A stretch of DNA of 64,000 nt from Echiichthys vipera (Eukaryota; Chordata; Actinopteri; Perciformes; Trachinidae), in NCBI GenBank assembly GCA_963691815.1, contig OY829646.1, positions 4,513,152-4,577,151 of the forward strand, in the 5' to 3' direction. The translations under genes were made by a program, and so were the position numbers. The notes beneath the pieces are model-generated. The model was not told the origin of the DNA. It ran no database searches and saw only the letters and a list, made by a program, of their open reading frames with translations. Every line of letters begins with the position of its first letter. The stretch's first letter is position 1. Shown piece by piece: positions 11,663-22,442 of the stretch.

Positions 11663-12009
11663 GGGCACACTCACACTGTCCATCCGTACCGTGCCCAAAA
11701 AGGTTTTACGTGTACAGTCTAGTTCGTTTGACCAGTTTGAGTGCAACCATACCACGCCTAGGAGCGGCACACTTGCCGGCCACGGCCCGTTTAGAAGAGG
11801 TTGGCTTTTGTAAAGCACGTTTGCACATGTATGAGCACGAGCGTGCACACGTGTACGAGCATGAGGCCTACGGCGGTTCTGATGTCATTTTATGTGCGCC
11901 TGTTCAGACATAGAAAAAAGAAGGACGGACCATGCGCGGACATTTAAAACAAGTACCTTAAAGCACGGGGCACAGTACAGATGGACACGGGGCACGGTAC
12001 GGATGGCAA
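11663..12009 (-). mobile_element. Harbinger-like non-autonomous element, internally deleted
   Basis: Starts after TTA with gggcacactcacactgtcc, almost the same terminus as the elements at 19530, 20156 and 51339. It then runs as the reverse complement of the right end of the 51339 copy (the gtttgcacatgtatgagcac segment). The Myb/SANT-like segment found in the siblings is missing. The far end carries a duplicated cggggcac(a/g)gtac motif and stops short of a proper terminal repeat, so no target duplication can be shown. Confidence 0.7.
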
Positions 12010-13180
12010 TATTCCTAATGAGATAAGCCAACAAGCACGGCCCAGAGACACCTCCAAACTTTGAAAAGACCCCAAAAGAAACAGACTTTTTTCAAAGCAA
12101 AGAAAATACTTACAATGTACTACTGATGTGTTACGGTGAGAACATATTTGAATAAGATGAAGTTTGCTTTAAAATGTTGATTCTGTAGCAGGAATGAAAC
12201 TGAATCTGTTTTGGGGCTGTTGCCTCCTCCTCCTCCTCATTCTGGATTACAGATTACCAATTTGCGCTGATTTTATGTTATTTCACCCAAATTACTGTGC
12301 ACTCACATACTACATCTAAGTGTATATACATGCCCGCTGTAAACCCGTTTTACAGTCTGTTTATGATACAAATCTGCACTTAGGAGGACGGTAAAAGGTT
12401 GTACTGATGTTGATGTTAATTTCAATGTTAAATCCCAATTAAATAGTTGAAGCTTTGATGGTGTTAAAGTGTGGTTTTGTTAATAATAGTTGTGTGTCCT
12501 GATTGTGAGCTGTAATTGCCCACGATTAATTAATATTTCACAAGAGTAGTCAGCTTGTGAGTAACGCTTGTTGGTAACTGCAGTTAGCTCTCAGGTACCT
12601 GGCTACAGTTAGCACCCTGTTAGCACTCTTCAGCTTCTTCTTCTCCTCCGGTAAAACACGACCGCATTGCATTGCGGTATGCGGGAGAACAATGTAGTGC
12701 ACATCATATGTACACTCAAATGACTTGTGTGTAGCCTGCATGAGAATCAGTAAAAAAGGTCCACATGTGAACGTTTATTTCAACAGGGCCCTTGAGTGGT
12801 TCTTTGTTAAACCAAGGAGGATAGCCTGTAGCGACGCTACATGTCAGCTCTGACAGAAGTAGTGACTGACCACCTTTGCATGTTTTGCACTTTATTTAGC
12901 TACAATTTCATATTTTCTTCTTGTTCCAGTTGCTGTTTAGCACTTTATTTATTTATATTTGTATTATATTTGTTCTTGTTACCAATTTTATTTTGAAAAG
13001 CTTTTATTCATTTATTACAATATTTTATTATTATGTAATAATGATAAAATAAGATGGGAATATCAGGTCCCTGCACACCTGGGCAAGAGCTAGCAACCTT
13101 CGAATTATGAAACTTGAATAAGTATGACCATCATATTTCATAAATTTGTATTCTATGGGTTGTGCTCCAAGGTCATAGAT
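12010..13180. other. Non-coding, no gene seen
   Basis: AT-rich DNA, particularly 12890-13050. No gene or recognisable repeat. Confidence 0.45.
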
Positions 13181-13204
13181 TATTATTATTATTATTATTA
13201 TTAT
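13181..13204. repeat. (ATT)n microsatellite
   Basis: About eight TTA/ATT trinucleotides in a row. Confidence 0.93.
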
Positions 13205-14844
13205 ACAGTATGTTTTTACAACATAGTACTGTAGGTAAAACTGGCATTCCACAGCTGATTGTTAATTTCTAAATTAATCCGGACTCTCAGGACAAAGAGA
13301 AGGCCAAAAGCCTGTTTCTGACCGCACGGTCCTTTGTTTAGCATAAAAAATGGCCGACCACCATGGTATCCTGATGGATCACACAGTTCATACTAAGGTG
13401 TGAAAACTTTCCAAGGCAACCCAACTGTCAGCTTCCATTGGTCAAAAGCCTGACCCATGACTGATGACATCACCAGGTCTATAAAACCGGTAGATGCTCC
13501 ATTCGTCTTTATCTTGATCTCCACTCTTACGCTTGCTTCCAACTGCTCTCCCTTCAACTTCCTTGACTGGCTACTGGCCATCTTGGAGCCCGGCGTGGGC
13601 TGCACAGAGCATCTACAGGTTACACACTGAACCTCAACGACAGGAGTGACCTGGCTACCTTCGGTGTTTAAGAGCAACACAGAGAGGACTTTCTAACCAC
13701 CATCCTTCAGCCCGGTCTCCTGACATCCAAGCACACAACTTGTGCATTTGACTTCCATTTGACTTCCTGGGTTCACACTATAAGGCAGATTGAAATTAAG
13801 CTAAGTACTTTTTTGCTAGGCCTTTCTGCTTGACTGTTACTATAGACTTTTCTGCTTTGTTGTGCCGTTTTTGATCTAGGACTATGTTACTTAGATTTTT
13901 AAGCTAGCTAGTAGCAGCTAGAGTTAAGGATACCTTGATTTGATTTGAACTCAGACTAGAACTAAGTTCTGATTTACTTTCTACCTGTCGGGTAAATTGA
14001 CTATCTTAGACTTGTACTTCTTAGACCTAGACTTCTGTTTATTGATCCTTTGGGATGACTCACGCAAGGAAATTGAGATCCATTAGGTTATTTAGATAAT
14101 ACTCTCCTTAGTAAATAGTTAGTTTCTCCTGCTCAGTGACTCTCACTATATATCACTAATAGCTACTTAACACAGTTTCAGGGGTGTGGTCAGCACTTCT
14201 GTAGCCAACCAGCTTCAAGGATGGTTTTGGCAGCCTTTTCAGACGAAGACTCAGGAAGACAAAAACAAAGGAGTCTACACAGGAGTCTTTGTGGGAGGCT
14301 AAGTGGGAATAGTATATTCTTGTCATTGCTCCTCTCCTTCTTTAGACATGTGCATTTTCTCTATTCCTGTTCATGTGTCATCTTGCAGATACTACAAGCC
14401 TCGTACTCTTTCAAAACTATACCATAATGTTTCCACCTTAATCTATCCCACCCGCTCCACCGGTGAGTTGACTGACCATTCACTGTATCTGCATGCACTG
14501 TATCTTGTAGGTCTGTCCACCGCAACGAAACCAGGCATGTGAAACTCTCAAACTAGACCAAGATTCTCTTACTCCATTGCATATTTCCCCTAAAAATGTT
14601 TTCAGAAACGTATATTGTTTACTGTTAACCTTTAAAATGAGAACATTTGTGACCTGGCCACCATGTTGAAAACAGTAGAGCCAAAACCAAGAACCGCCGA
14701 CTGGCCAGAGCGAACTGGACTGTCTTGGGTTCCAACACGTCTTTCTGTTAGTTGGACGGAGTTGGTGGATCTCCATCATTAGTCCTGACTATCTACTCAC
14801 TTAGATCGATTTTATTTCTTATCTTCATTATCCATTTTGAAAGT
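13205..14844. other. Non-coding, unassigned; some promoter-like composition
   Basis: No credible coding frame. Around 13480-13520 there is a 'tataaaacc' motif followed by a pyrimidine-rich stretch, which could be a chance TATA-like box or the remains of an LTR. I found no matching second LTR, so no call is made. Confidence 0.35.
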
Positions 14845-15045
14845 TAAAGTTTCTTCTAGTCAGATTAATTAGATATATGGCAAGTAAGTTTCCCGGCCCG
14901 GTCAGCTGTTTTCATAAAACACGTCATATCCGGGAGAAAACAGCAGCTCTGAGTAAGGCTGGAGTACAGCCGAAACTGTCAGCTAAGAAAAGATAAGAAG
15001 ACATCCTTACCTTATTACAAATTTGTCTGACTAGAAGAAACTTTA
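14845..15045. mobile_element. Candidate MITE with perfect 20-bp terminal inverted repeats
   Basis: TAAAGTTTCTTCTAGTCAGA at 14845-14864 is repeated exactly in inverted orientation at 15026-15045, with 161 bp between. If the first and last TA are read as target duplication, the remaining 18-bp repeats and TA duplication would fit a Tc1/mariner-type MITE. The interior is non-coding. I saw no second copy in the window. Confidence 0.6.
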
Positions 15046-15372
15046 TCTACTCATTTACTAAATTGACAGAGTTCAATGGTGGGGTGCATTTAAAGGAAAT
15101 GAAAGAAGCAAATATGATCAGCACCAGCTGCTAATGCACTGCTCTATAACGCTTGGTAATGAAATTCTACCATTCCGTATCATGACACAAAAATACCATG
15201 TTGCACAGGGGATGGTGCACTTGGCTGCTCTTTGAGCCTTTTCCTTTAATTAACCCTATTCATTTGCTGAGCAAAAGCAGTCACCATGTTATTAAAATCC
15301 AGGGATCCAGATCCGGTTTAATTGCATAATGCACCATTATCAGTGAGGTGACCAAGAAGTCAGTGAGCACTC

Positions 15373-15660
15373 TAATACTGAAGCTCTAAAGCTGTGTTCA
15401 GACCGGCTGTAGGCTGCTATTTAATTGCAAGAAACGGCAGAATCGCATTGCTTTATCATATTTGGACCATCGCTCCAATCGTGTCAACCGTGTGACTGAA
15501 GCATCAGAAAGCCAAACGAGACTGATGAGGCAGTAAGATAGCAGCCGCCATGAGCGAGACCGAGGCGGCTAGCTAGCTGCAGCTAAGCCATCTCACCCTG
15601 CAGCTATACCCAACTCTGCTGCTGTGCTAAATGGGAAGTTCTGCTAGTCATGGGTGGGGG
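15373..15660 (+). repeat. Old dispersed repeat, fragment (family shared with 41413 and 52593)
   Basis: The stretch ccgaggcggctagctagctg through ctgctgctgtgctaaatggg has a close counterpart at 52700-52780 (ccgaggcagcttactaactg, ctgctgttgtactaaatgg). Ends are not well defined here. Confidence 0.45.
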
Positions 15661-17053
15661 AAAAAATCGATGTGGAAGTGGAAGTTTGGATGGATGTGGA
15701 AGTTTCTGAATCGATTCACAAATGTCAAAAATCGATTTTCTAAATTGCAGCTCCCGTGGAAGTACGTCTTCCCAACTTGGAAAAGGCGAAGCAAATTACT
15801 AGCTCTATTGCAACCTTTAAAGTCAAGGTTTTGTTTCCGTACTATAAAGTCCTGTCTCAAGGACATTTTACTGACACAGCAATCCAATCAATTGGATATT
15901 CTGACCAAGCTGTGAATTTACTGAGGTTTGCTCAATCCAATTTAAATTGACATCCATTGCCACAGAATGTAATGTCACCGTAACTGCATTTTATTACTGA
16001 TGAGAGATCACTGTAGTAGTGACATCCATCTGAAGTATAGGAGGCGGGATCTGGAAGACAGGCAAATGGAAAGAGCCAAATAGAGAGAGATATTTGATGA
16101 AAACATGCTTAACTGAATCATTTTCTTTCAGCTAATATGTCTTTCAGTGTCCCTGCTCCCTTTCAGATCTGTTTTGGTTGAATCGATCTCCACTGTCTCT
16201 TCAATTCATTTAGAAGTGGATTTGTTGTGCTTTGGGTCATTAAGCACTGTCTGTCAATCAAATCCAATCATTCAGGCTGCATATCAGGAGAAAGAAGCAA
16301 AATCTGGCATATTTGTGGTAGTACATTTAGTTTGTGCAGTTGTCCAGGGGGCGATACTATTTTCTTACCTTTCACAGCAGCAGAAGATCACACATGTCAC
16401 ATTAAAATCCATCTTCTTAGGCCCCAAATAATGAGTTTGAGTTCTGATCAAAAGCCGAGTTAGCCAATCAGCATCTGGTGAGGGGTTACTGGCAGTTGAG
16501 GGAGAAGCAGGGGGTGATGATGACACGAGAGTTGATGGCTCGTTCAAAAATTGCTGCTCTTAATGAGGTTAGCTTAGATGCTGCAATAGCATCAGTTTAA
16601 TCAGAACTGGAGAGTCTTTATTCATAGAGAAAAGAGAACGACACTTAAGGATTTTCTCTCTTCATCATTCATTCTATCACCTGCCAGGTATGTTTTGAGA
16701 GTGCCTGCCTTTACCCAAGTCCATTGACGCCTTCTCAGATGCATCTGTGTAACTAACCATTACAATGCCAACATGCCAATATCTTTTATCAGGTAACATT
16801 TACCATTGTTGTTACCATGCTATTCTGTATCACATCCTTTGCATAAACAACATCTAGAGAATCTTCATGTGTAAAAAATGTATCTTTAAGCTTCTTCTCC
16901 CTTTCATAGCTGAAGTCTATTCGATAGGTGAAACCAATAAAGGATCAAAGCTTTCATTTGATTCAGGACTAGAATTGACACATACACACAGCTAACTACC
17001 TAATATAATGTGTTATTATCATTTCAGCAGTTCTACTTGGGGAGTGAATTGAG
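15661..17053. other. Non-coding, no gene seen
   Basis: Short open frames on both strands (for example 16147-16431) show no domain. No transposon end was recognised. Confidence 0.4.
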
Positions 17054-17142
17054 TAGGGCTGCCCGATCTTAGACGATTAGTCGACTATTCGAGTTCTTTT
17101 GGTCTTAAGGCCTTTACACACACACTCCCTTCAGCAGTTTCC

Positions 17143-17226
17143 CCACTGGACTTGTACCCTGAACAGGCCTTGGTAGATGAGCTGGTGCAAATATTGAAAC
17201 CTTTTACTGAACATATGTCGCAAAGT
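17143..17226 (+). pseudogene. hAT transposase fragment
   Basis: A plus-strand run encodes YPEQALVDELVQILKPFTEHM, the helix-loop pattern (…LVxxLVxILKPF…) seen in hAT/ZBED-type transposases before the insertion domain. It stops at the T-run where the minus-strand LINE inserted. At under 30 codons the assignment rests on pattern, supported by its place inside an element with hAT ends and 8-bp target duplication. Confidence 0.5.
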
Positions 17227-17228
17227 GC

Positions 17229-18797
17229 AAGTTTTTTTTTTAAAGAGAAAAAGAACAGAGACAAAAACAAAAAAAAAACCAACACGAATCCTGCCATCCC
17301 TCCCAACAACCCCTGTCAAACACGGTCACAATAAACCAAGCCAGCAACCAAACAACACATACCATAAGTAGATAGGTAAAGTAAAAAAAAAAAAACTAAA
17401 AGCAAAAATAAAGTTATTCAAGAAGGAGGAAAGAAAAAAAAGAAAAAAAAAAGGGGGGGGGGGGGGGGTATTTACTTCCATTATTACTAATAAGGGCAAG
17501 CAGTGGATCCCAGGTTTTGTTGAATGCTGTCAAAGATCCCCTCTGTGAAAACCTTAACTTCTCTAACCTTAGACATTGTAAAATTTCACGTTTGAGGGTT
17601 TGTGTGTAGATACATCCTAGGATGCGCTGGGACACATCATCAGTGATGTTATGACCTGAGATCGACGGGTGTTTCGGGTCTCTCAACATCAAACACTCTC
17701 CCTCAGGCGACCCCGGCTTGTGCCCCAGCAGCGTTAGCCCACTTTTCTGACCTTTTAATCCAGATCCACCTGGAGGCTCTCTCTGCAGCCTCTGTGGCGG
17801 ACTTGACAGCTCTCCTCCTAGCAGCACCCGAGATGCCAAGAAGGCTGTAGGCCCTGCACAGAGAGCGTGCAGCGAAGCCCCGACATCCCACCTCTATTGG
17901 CTTGCAGTAGGCTTTCCAGCCTCTCCTCTCAATGAAGTTGATGTTACACATTCTGGGAAGTTGAGCTGCCTGCCCAAGTCAACTCGCAGCTCCCAGTCTG
18001 ATGCAGAGGAGAGAAGGCCGGCTGATGGTGTTGGCTTTGAGCGTGGCTTTTCTCCAGCTTTCACAAATGGAATTGACTTCCGGCTGCTGGCCTGTTGTTA
18101 GCCACTGCACTGGAGATGGTCTCGGCCACTGCCTTCAGCACCTGGCCGTGTCTCCAGCTGTAACGACCTTCTCCAAGAGCTACAGGGCAGCTGCTCATGA
18201 TGTGCCTCTTCCTGGACAGTGACCGCAAGTTGGAAATTCGCTCTTCCCCCAAACATGCAGGTTGGCTGGGCTTGGTAGCACGTCATAGACTGCTTGGACC
18301 AATTTGAAATATATCAGACCAAAATTCAGAAAGCTTCGGGCAAGTCCAGAACATGTGTGCGTAAACAGCCGGGGACTGCTAACATTGGTTACAAGATCAC
18401 TGTGACTAGGGTATATCTAAGCCAATTTAGCGTTGGTGAAATGGGCTCTATGAAGCACTTTCCACTGTAATAGGATGGCCTGGCACAAATCGAGGATGAG
18501 TGGACTAGTTTTAGAATGTCCCTCCACTGGACCTCAGTAATGTCTACCCCCAAATCCTTTTCCCATGCACTTTTAGGCGATACAGTGGGGACTGGGCTCA
18601 GAAGAGCAATCTTATGATAAATGACAGATATCAGTCGTTTGTATTGTACGTTAAGAGCCATAAATTGGTCCATCTCAGCTTCAGGGGGGCGGTTCGGAAA
18701 ATGTGGGAATTGCTTTTGGATAAAATGTCTCATTTGAAGGTACCGAAAGAAGACTATTAGGCAGGCTGTATTTGTCCGACATAAATGCAAAGGACGC
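17229..18797 (-). mobile_element. L1-type LINE fragment, minus strand, interrupted by another retroelement piece
   Basis: Minus-strand frame 18799-18389 encodes L1 ORF2 C-terminal-half sequence (FRYLQMRHFIQKQFPHFP, then SPKSAWEKDLGVDITEVQW), continuing with stops through HMFW.CPKLSEFWSDIFQ near 18340-18290. A further LINE-like tail lies at about 17700-17470 (LKREILQCLRLEKLRFSQRG, ending FNKTWDPLL). Between them lies unrelated retroelement coding sequence (17720-18250). A T-run at 17229-17240, with A/T- and G-homopolymer-rich sequence to 17470, is where a minus-strand poly(A) tail would be. The 5' part of the LINE is absent. Confidence 0.65.
17720..18250 (-). pseudogene. Second retroelement C-terminal fragment (R2-like or related), core deleted
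   Basis: The minus strand encodes RHIMSSCPVALGEGRYSWRH then GQVLKAVAETISSA, and later PIEVGCRGFAARSLCRAYS with AAERASRWIWIKR. These blocks are widespread in fish and invertebrate retroelement proteins and normally flank an endonuclease-like block with an RPD…ELTVPWEER pattern. That block is missing: the frame passes from the NFPEC position straight to the GWKAYCKPIE region. The clade is not certain. It sits inside the L1-type fragment. Confidence 0.5.
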
Positions 18798-19509
18798 AAA
18801 AAGTAACTAGTTACTATGGAAAGTAACTATTGCCCTACTTTTAAGTACATTTTTTAAATGCTCAAATGTGTCAAAGAATTTAGACCCCACCTTCAGCCCT
18901 CTTTAAAGGAACTTAAAATACTGTACATGAAATGGACACTTAATACAATAAATTATTAACAGAAACAGTGTACACAAATCTTAACTATTTTAATGTTGCT
19001 GTGGGACAAAGTGAGACTAGTCTCCAATCCAATTTCATGTATTATTGTAGATATTATAATTACTATGTTAATAAATTGCATCAATAAAAATAGCACAATA
19101 GATATTTTGGAACGTATAATAACATTATCATATTATATAATGACATTGAAACCGACCCAAAACGCTGTAGTACACATGGCAGGCCTGTATGTGGTGCTGA
19201 AACTCTGCCACAGAAATACACCAACATCGGAGAATTGTGTGTGCGCAACCAAGCATGCTTTTGATTTTGTGTCAACAACACTCGCCAACTCTGATTGGCT
19301 TACCATGAAGTTTTGTTTTACCTCAGCCAATTATCATCACTGCGGTTGCCTCACCAAGGAAGAACAGTTTTTGCTGTCGACTTAGAGATCTAGTTGGTCT
19401 GATGAAAATATTTAGGAAAATAAAAAAAATAATTGTAGTACCGCGGCCCTTTTTTTGGCAGTAACGGCGTCATAAGGATGGTTTTAACACCGTTATTCCC
19501 ATCACTGGT
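18797..19509 (-). mobile_element. hAT-like non-autonomous element, one end missing
   Basis: The right end reads …ggcgtcataagg…ccgttattcccatcactg; its reverse complement, cagtgatgggaataacgg, is a terminus common in fish hAT-like elements. The 'agtaactagttact' motif near 18799 is also typical of the family. The other terminus is not present, so the element was truncated, probably by the junction with the LINE fragment. No coding frame is kept. Confidence 0.55.
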
Positions 19510-19529
19510 AAAGGCCTTTAGTCGACTAA

Positions 19530-20152
19530 GAGCGTGATCACACTATCCTTTTGGCCGCGGCCAAAACCGGTTTTTCAGCTAAAGTCTAGTACCTTTAAGT
19601 AGTGTGAGCGCACTCGCTCCGCGCTCAACTGGGGCCAGCTGGGCCGCCACGGCCCACTTGAAAGAGGTGGGCTTTAGCGGAGCCGTTTGCACATGTACGA
19701 GCACGAGCGTGCGCACGTATACGAGCACGAGCACGAGCACGAGCACGAGCCCTACGGCAGTAGCGTTATGTCCGCCTGTTCGGACATGTAAATAGAAGGA
19801 CGGACCATGCGCGGACATTTAACAACAACAACAATGGTGGTGAAAGGTTCACGTTGGTGTGGTGCGGAGGTGGAGTGTTTACTGCAGATTTGGTCGGATG
19901 AAAATATTCAAAAACAGTCGACAAGACGCACAAAAACTCTGAGGTCTGTGGAAAGATTTGTAAACAAAGCCACACACACGCGATCAATGCGTGTGACGTG
20001 TTACGGCGTGATGACATATGGACAGCAAGAAGCATTGGCCGAGGCCCTGGCAGTGTGAGTACAAACGGGGCTGGGGCGCGTTGGGGAGAGGGAGGGGGGA
20101 CAAGTACCCTAAAGTCCGGGTCTCGGTCCGGGAGGACAGTGTGAGTCCGCCC
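19530..20152 (+). mobile_element. Harbinger-like non-autonomous element A
   Basis: Flanked by TAA on both sides (19527-19529 and 20153-20155), with termini gagcgtgatcacactatcc and ggacagtgtgagtccgccc. The 3-bp TAA duplication fits the TWA preference of PIF/Harbinger elements. The interior carries one Myb/SANT-like coding remnant on the plus strand and G-rich subterminal sequence. A poly-(gagcac) run lies near 19700-19750. Its right end abuts element B, and the two share the single TAA. Confidence 0.75.
19837..19980 (+). pseudogene. Myb/SANT-like domain remnant in element A
   Basis: Encodes GSRWCGAEVECLLQIWSDEN and a short tail. The W…EV..LL.IW pattern is that of the Myb/SANT-like DNA-binding protein that PIF/Harbinger elements encode beside their transposase. 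Only the first helix and part of the second remain, and no transposase is present, so the element would depend on a full copy elsewhere. Confidence 0.6.
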
Positions 20153-20155
20153 TAA

Positions 20156-20962
20156 GGGCGCACTCACACTGTCCGCCCGTACCGTGCCCCGGGCTTTAGG
20201 TTACTTGTCCCCCCCTCCCTCTCCCCCTGCTGGCCAACCCGTTTGTACTCACACTGCCTGGGCCTTGCGCAAATACTTCTTGCCTGTCCATACGTCATCA
20301 CGCCGTAACACGTCACCCGCATTGATTGACGTCATCGCGATGCGTCGCTTTGTTTATAAATCTTTCCATAGACCTCGTAGTTGTTGTGCGTCTTCTCCGA
20401 CTGTTTTTGAATATTTTCATCCGACCAAATCTGCAGTAAACACTCCACCTCCGCATCACACCAACGTGAACCTTTCTCCGTCATTGTTTTAAATGTCTGC
20501 GCATGGTTCGTCCTTCTTTTATCTATGTCCGAAAAGGCGGACATAAAATGACGTCATCGCGATGCATCGCTTTGTTTACAAATCTTTCTAGAGTTATTGT
20601 GCGTCTTGTCCAACTGTTTTTAAATATTTCCATCCGACCAAATCTGCAGTAAACACTCCACCTCCGCATCACACCAACGTGAACCTTTCGCCACCATTGT
20701 TGTTGTTGTTAAATGTCGGGGCATGGTCCGTCTTTTTTCTTTTTCTATGTCCGAACAGATAACACATAAAATGACGTCAGACGCTCGTGCTTGTACATTT
20801 GCAAACACGCTTTACAAAAGCCCACCTCTCTCAAGCAGGCCGTGGATGGCCAGCTGGCCGCAGCTAGGCGCGGAGCGGTTGCACTCACACTGGTCAAACG
20901 AACAAGGCTTTACCCGAAAAACCTGTTTGGGCACGGTATGGAAGGACAGTGTGAGTGCGCCC
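20156..20962 (-). mobile_element. Harbinger-like non-autonomous element B with internal duplication
   Basis: Termini GGGCGCACTCACACTGTCC and its exact complement at 20944-20962 form a perfect 19-bp inverted repeat. The left flank is TAA, the right is TCA. Inside, about 205 bp (20328-20533) is present twice, the second copy at 20551-20757. Each copy carries the Myb/SANT-like remnant on the minus strand, so B is about 180-200 bp longer than A and than the 51339 copy. It lies opposite in orientation to A. Confidence 0.8.
20332..20757 (-). pseudogene. Two tandem Myb/SANT-like remnants in element B
   Basis: Minus-strand frames around 20470-20390 and 20695-20620 both encode GSRWCDAEVECLLQIWSD followed by N/GNI. 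The duplication includes upstream untranslated sequence (tatgtccga… and the atggtccgtc region), which points to duplication of a whole DNA segment rather than exon shuffling. Neither copy continues into a transposase. Confidence 0.6.
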
Positions 20963-21205
20963 TCAGATTTCTTTAGTCGAATAGTCATTTCTTATGCTTT
21001 TTTATGTTGAATGACTTATTTCTAAGAAATGTATGCGCACATCTCTGGTAAATACAATCTTTTAAGTGGTGCTTTTGCAATATTTATTGTAGCGAAACTC
21101 AGTTTTACAGATCCGTCCATAAAAACAACTAATTGATAGTCGACAAAATGGTACTGTTAGTGAGTGCTAGTCGAATATGACTTTCTTTAATTGAAGACAG
21201 CCCTA

Positions 21206-21842
21206 GAATTGACTCATTTCTATTCCCCTGCTGAGATGGCAACAGCTGAGATGAATGAACACAGACGCACAGCTTCTCAAAACAACAACCTATGATGAAA
21301 TAGATGGCATCAACACACTGATGAATAGATGTTTTTTTCCCAGCTAAAGCTAACAACATTCTGTCAAACACGGTTTGGGACAAACAAAAGCTGATGATAC
21401 AATGTACAGGCAATCTGTTGGATAATAAGGTTAGTAGTTACAATTTATAAAATGTGCTACCCTCAACCTCAAGAGAGTCACGCTAGTTCCATAAAAGACA
21501 ACCCACACTACTTTGATGGATTACATTCATGACAGATGCATTTTCCTTTAATCAATACTCTGCGTTTTACAATGCAGAAGAGGTTTAGAAGAAGATCAGG
21601 CTGAAGGGCAGGGGAGGCCATCCATCTCTGAGGGGATTTACCACAGTCTGTCTGCAACCAGCAGCCTTTTATAATGTCACATGAGAAAATAATTTATCTC
21701 CAATTTCCCACCTATGCATTATATACAATAGGTCCTGGTTGTTCTGTATCTTGGTGACATAAGCAAGCTGTATCTTGGTGTACTGTGTGTCACTGATAAG
21801 AGGGCCACTGCAGGCAGCTACATTGAAAGACGAAACTAAGGT
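21206..21842. other. Non-coding, no gene seen
   Basis: Unique-looking sequence between the hAT-like element and the Tc1 element. No gene or repeat recognised. Confidence 0.4.
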
Positions 21843-22442
21843 TACAGTGCCTATCGAAAGTCATGATACCCTTTTGAAAGAGTCACTTTTTCGTTTTACA
21901 GCCGGACACGATAATCTCATCTCATCTCATCTAATCTGCAAATATATTTTTACAACGTGATTTACACATTTTGAGTGAATTTTTTTTTTCTAAATTAATG
22001 AAATTCCTAAAAATTAAAAACTCCCCAGATGTAATACTTTGTGTAGGCACCTTTTGCTTTAATTAGATCCATCAGCTGTGCGCATGCGCAAAAAGTTGCA
22101 TGCTGCCTGTTTCTACTCCAGCCTTTGTGTTCGCTTTTTTAAACTTTCTTAACATTTATTCTCTTTTGTTTGTTCTATTACTTCACCCTAACTTCTGTGA
22201 AGTTCAGCCCTCTACAATGAGGTTACTTTCGCTAGTTTTCGTGTTGTTTTTATCAATGTCGCTTCCACCGGGACACGCTGCCTTTGTTTACTCCGAAGAA
22301 CAGCCGATCGCGCTATTGCCGGCCGGCATAGTGGCCAGACCTGCTTAATTCCACCCAAACTCTTGAGAAAAACACACCAGGGACGCAGAGGTGGGAAGAA
22401 ACATCGGGGGGCTATAGAGCAGGGTCGAGACGGGACGGGCTT

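Larger units (their letters stand above)
17054..21205 (+). mobile_element. hAT-like DNA transposon filled with later insertions
   Basis: Left terminus TAGGGCTGCCCGATC and right terminus ending GACAGCCCTA form the short terminal inverted repeat of a hAT-type element. Flanking octamers are GAATTGAG (17046-17053) and GAATTGAC (21206-21213), a 7-of-8 match to an 8-bp hAT target duplication. Element-specific sequence (tagtcgac, tagtcgaatagtc) remains at 17080-17228, 19510-19526 and 20966-21205. The rest is later insertion: LINE pieces 17229-18797, a second hAT-like piece to 19509, and two Harbinger-like elements 19530-20962. Confidence 0.8.

Noticed and set aside
13393..13680. 95-codon minus-strand frame near a TATA-like motif
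   Set aside because: The frame has no recognisable domain, and the TATA-like motif is on the other strand and directed away from it.
20184..20492. 102-codon plus-strand frame
   Set aside because: It is antisense to the Myb/SANT-like remnant of Harbinger-like element B.
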